Source: JAHJKV01 sp963678135 (lineage in GTDB: Bacteria > Desulfobacterota > Desulfovibrionia > Desulfovibrionales > Desulfovibrionaceae). From it: 64,000 bases of DNA. The stretch's first letter is position 1. Each line of letters begins with the position of its first letter. The translations under genes and the position numbers were made by a program. The notes under the pieces were generated by a model that saw nothing but the letters and a program-made list of their open reading frames with translations, ran no database searches and was not told the origin of the DNA. The stretch spans positions 434,001 to 498,000 of the forward strand of contig OY782667.1 in the NCBI GenBank assembly GCA_963678135.1, in the 5' to 3' direction. Shown in pieces: positions 61,402 through 64,000 of this stretch.

Positions 61402-62469
61402 TTATTCTAAATATTTTTTTAATATTTGTTTTTTCTGTGTATCTATTGTTGTTAATTCGGACTCTATTTGAACGATTTCATTTTCAATTTTCAATATTTG
61501 GTCAACAATTTCTTGCTGTTTTGATAACGTTGGAACTGGGACTTTGAATTCTTCCAATTGCTGTTTTGTTATGGCTTGTCTGGACGTTGCTCCTTCACTG
61601 ATTTGTAAAAGCTGATTTTTGTATTCAGCACTAACCAAAATCATTTGTATATACTTGGGCAAAACTTTGTCGTTTGCCCTGATGATTGAAACATGCTGAC
61701 TTACCCTTGCTGGTAAATATTCTTTTGGAACAATACAGCATCTTGCTATCGAACCTGTAATATTGAAAAGAATATCGTTTTCCTCAACAGTTACGTTGCT
61801 CAGCTTTTCTGCCTGTTCATCTCCAATAAAAGCCAAGCCTTCTTCCACAAAACCATAATCATAAATATTCTGGCTTCTGATAAAGTTGATACCACTACGT
61901 TGATAAGAAGCGTTGCCACCTCTTGGTGTTGCACCGCTACCAATTTTAGAGGTAATGATTTTCAACTTTGTTTGTGTGCCTGAAACTCTATTGATAATAG
62001 TTGAAATATTGTCTCGTAAATTTTTAACCTTTTCTTTTCCTGCTTTTTCTTTTTGCTCTACGGTGTCTATTTCAGATATAATTTTTTCTTGTATTGCTTT
62101 GGGAGGAAGGGGAATTTTAATGGCTTCAATATCAGAAGCATAAACGTGTGGTTGTCCTTGTCCACGTTGTAACGAATAAAAAACAGATTGAATTGATTTC
62201 AAAAATTCAAAAATCAGTTTCGTTGAAATATTTTTTTCATCTTTTGAAATAATCGTATTGCAATCTGAAGCAAAAATAGGCTGTTCCCAATAATTAAGAA
62301 ACCCTGCATAAGCACCAGAAGCACTACCCGTAATTACATTGGCTTCACGATTTGCGACATTGTGGTAATAAGCTGGCTCTTTACCACCTGCTATAACTGG
62401 GATATATCCTTCAACTGTATCTTTTTCAGTGATGCTAGTTCCTTTTTGGATTACTGCAATTTGGGACAA
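61402..62469 (-). CDS. hsdS: Type I restriction-modification specificity subunit (HsdS), frame-separated from hsdM
   Basis: An S subunit with two target-recognition domains (about 1-130 and 160-320) and the conserved spacer helices (QEKIISEIDTVEQKEKAGKEKVKNL and SKQQEIVDQILKIENEIVQIESEL). The listed start is a TTG at 62469 with no ribosome site. The frame continues upstream without a stop as KKKINYEEIWQTDKIYPLSQ, to the A10 run at 62511-62520, so the natural N-terminus probably belongs to a fusion with hsdM. It recognises the DNA site for methylation and cleavage. Confidence 0.85.
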   Translation of the reverse strand: MSQIAVIQKGTSITEKDTVEGYIPVIAGGKEPAYYHNVANREANVITGSASGAYAGFLNYWEQPIFASDCNTIISKDEKNISTKLIFEFLKSIQSVFYSLQRGQGQPHVYASDIEAIKIPLPPKAIQEKIISEIDTVEQKEKAGKEKVKNLRDNISTIINRVSGTQTKLKIITSKIGSGATPRGGNASYQRSGINFIRSQNIYDYGFVEEGLAFIGDEQAEKLSNVTVEENDILFNITGSIARCCIVPKEYLPARVSQHVSIIRANDKVLPKYIQMILVSAEYKNQLLQISEGATSRQAITKQQLEEFKVPVPTLSKQQEIVDQILKIENEIVQIESELTTIDTQKKQILKKYLE

Positions 62470-62507
62470 AGGGTATATTTTGTCGGTTTGCCATATCTCT
62501 TCATAAT

Positions 62508-64000
62508 TTATTTTTTTTTTACTCCTAACGAAATACTTTTGCCAAAACCAACATGATCAAAAGTCAGCATATCCACCAGATCATGGCGAGAAATATTTTT
62601 TTGCAAGGATTCATGTATCTCCCTGTCATGCTTACCCTTAAAAGCGTCATAAATATAAGTGCTTGCTTTCTCAGGATTCTCAAAACTGTTTTCATCAAAA
62701 AGCTTTGTACACTCGGCAATAGTTTTGCCCTGTTGCATAGGATGTATACCTTCATATCCCCTACGATTGCTGAACCAATAGCCTAAAAAGTTCTTTTCCT
62801 CAGCTTTTTTTCCGCTTTTTATAAGTACGATTTTTTGAGCATACACAAGAACGAAGTAATATAATTTTTCTTTTTCAACGGCTAAAACCTGCTGCCAAAA
62901 ATCTCCTTCTTTTTTCGCTTTTATCCCTTGGCGATATTCTTTATATAGTTCACAAGCTTGTACTTTTTCATTAGGTTTTTGCTTTAGAAAAGAGATGTAA
63001 TCATCAAAACTTATATCAGCCCAAGCATGAGCAATATATTTACTCACAGGTTTTTCTATTCCGTTAAGAGTAACATCCTGATAAGTATTAAAAAAATTAT
63101 CTACAGTATTTCTCAAGTTAATGCTGTCATAATTATTTCGCCGGCGCAAAAACAGCACCACTGTATTAGTGCCTGTAGCCATAAAGGTATTGCTTCCCAA
63201 TTCTGTAATAGCAATAATTTCAAAATACTCTAAAATTATCTCACGGGCTTTAGTATATATACCGCTATTACTTAAAATAGAACTTGGCAAAATAACGCCT
63301 GCAACTCCACCGTCTTTTAAGAGCTGCTTGGTACGCTCTACAAACAAACATTCTATTTCAGAGCTGACATCAGTAAGTTTATCATACAGCTCAAAATCTT
63401 TTTCTGTATAATAGTCTCTTGCTGGCATCTTAAAGGCTGAAATAGAGTACGGGGGATTTGAAATTAAAATGTCAAACTGCTTATTTTCTTTGGGGAAGCT
63501 GCTATCAGTCTGCCCTAAAAGTCCTTTGTACTCTTCACTCTTAAAATTAGCCAAGCCATCACTTAAAATTACATTTGCTAAACCGTCACCATGCAAATAA
63601 CAGCCGACTTTACCCACTTTTACCAAACGATAATCTTTTTCTATTCCATAAACATATTGTGTCGCCCAATCAAAATGATCCTCCTGCCACGCTTTGACCT
63701 TCTTGGAAGCATCTGAGATATAACTATCAGCTTTTTTTTGATTGATAAGGTCTTGTATCTCATGCATGCTTTCAGTTAGAAAATGTCCACTCCCTGCTGC
63801 GTAATCAATAATGTAAGGCAGTAAATTATCACGTTCCCCTTTTTCAAGCTTCTCATTCACTAAATCATTCATAGGTAAACTTTTAATAATGAACTGCGCT
63901 ATAGGAACTGGAGTAAAAAATTGTCCAGACTCCTGTTTAAGACCTGTGGTAAGAAGTAATTCAAAAAAATCAGATAGGTATTGCTGGCGTTTATTATATC
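62508..64000 (-). CDS. hsdM: Type I restriction-modification N6-adenine methyltransferase (HsdM), 5' end outside window
   Basis: The frame is open to the window edge, so the N-terminus is missing. Seen are motif X GQFFTPVPIAQF, motif I YIIDYAAGSGHFL, and the catalytic motif IV ISNPPYSIS. It methylates adenine with SAM in a complex with HsdS. The gene ends FGKSISLGVKKK followed by TAA inside an A10 run; an insertion of one A or a -1 slip on this run would carry the ribosome into the hsdS frame. That the join is homologous to natural HsdM-HsdS fusions is my recollection. No hsdR is in the window; it may lie upstream. Confidence 0.92.
   Translation of the reverse strand, partial: YNKRQQYLSDFFELLLTTGLKQESGQFFTPVPIAQFIIKSLPMNDLVNEKLEKGERDNLLPYIIDYAAGSGHFLTESMHEIQDLINQKKADSYISDASKKVKAWQEDHFDWATQYVYGIEKDYRLVKVGKVGCYLHGDGLANVILSDGLANFKSEEYKGLLGQTDSSFPKENKQFDILISNPPYSISAFKMPARDYYTEKDFELYDKLTDVSSEIECLFVERTKQLLKDGGVAGVILPSSILSNSGIYTKAREIILEYFEIIAITELGSNTFMATGTNTVVLFLRRRNNYDSINLRNTVDNFFNTYQDVTLNGIEKPVSKYIAHAWADISFDDYISFLKQKPNEKVQACELYKEYRQGIKAKKEGDFWQQVLAVEKEKLYYFVLVYAQKIVLIKSGKKAEEKNFLGYWFSNRRGYEGIHPMQQGKTIAECTKLFDENSFENPEKASTYIYDAFKGKHDREIHESLQKNISRHDLVDMLTFDHVGFGKSISLGVKKK
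62511..62520 (-). repeat. Homopolymer A10 at the hsdM/hsdS junction
   Basis: Ten consecutive A on the coding strand cover the last three Lys codons and end next to the hsdM stop TAA. An eleventh A, or a -1 shift, joins hsdM to hsdS in frame. Confidence 0.95.

Overview
The window looks like a chromosome segment of a Desulfovibrio-like sulfate reducer (Desulfobacterota, Desulfovibrionaceae) with moderately low GC. Supporting this are a periplasmic [NiFe] hydrogenase operon of the Desulfovibrio type, a single-chain pyruvate:ferredoxin oxidoreductase, the alternative early shikimate route (class I aldolase plus 3-dehydroquinate synthase II) in one operon with pheA-aroA-tyrA, and a thrS-infC-rpmI-rplT-pheS-pheT-merR block. 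Species cannot be told from the sequence alone.

Layout. 1-7.0 kb: partial EF-hand protein, DEAD-box helicase, PEP carboxykinase, groEL-groES, all on minus. 7.3-9.1 kb: a two-domain acyltransferase (ornithine-lipid synthase type). 9.1-14.7 kb, minus: rpmH-rnpA-yidD-yidC-jag-mnmE, then two small genes. 15.1-17.8 kb: a large repeat protein with 24 tandem 11-residue repeats and a UPF0280 gene. 18.1-21.7 kb: [NiFe] hydrogenase small and large subunits, terminator, maturation protease, hypC. 21.7-32.1 kb, minus: isocitrate dehydrogenase, AsmA-like protein, then the translation operon. 32.3-38.2 kb: pyruvate oxidoreductase, PHP phosphoesterase, U32 protein. 38.2-44.8 kb, minus: heptosyltransferase-like protein, MsbA-like ABC exporter, TPR protein, GGDEF-like/TPR protein. 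44.9-50.2 kb: panC, an inserted TcmP/Gp37-Gp68 pair, panD, metK, UbiA-family prenyltransferase. 50.4-55.6 kb: aromatic amino acid operon behind a leader-peptide attenuator. 55.8-57.4 kb: PaaK-family ligase between two direct repeats, then a TusA-like gene with an in-frame TGA. 57.4-61.3 kb: small exported protein, tRNA-Arg, DegP-type protease, response regulator, PocR-domain protein. 61.4-64 kb, minus: type I restriction-modification S and M genes separated by a run of ten A.

Points I would look at first: (1) the TGA-containing TusA-like gene, which has a SECIS-like hairpin immediately downstream and no alternative start after the TGA, so it is a candidate selenoprotein; (2) a leader peptide rich in Phe, Tyr, Tyr and Trp codons followed by mutually exclusive hairpins before the aro operon; (3) the A10 tract between hsdM and hsdS, where one base or a -1 ribosomal shift fuses the two frames; (4) the TcmP/Gp37-Gp68 pair splitting the pan genes; (5) non-AUG starts of rnpA (CTG) and infC (ATA), both set by good Shine-Dalgarno sites; (6) a dispersed palindromic repeat family at four loci.
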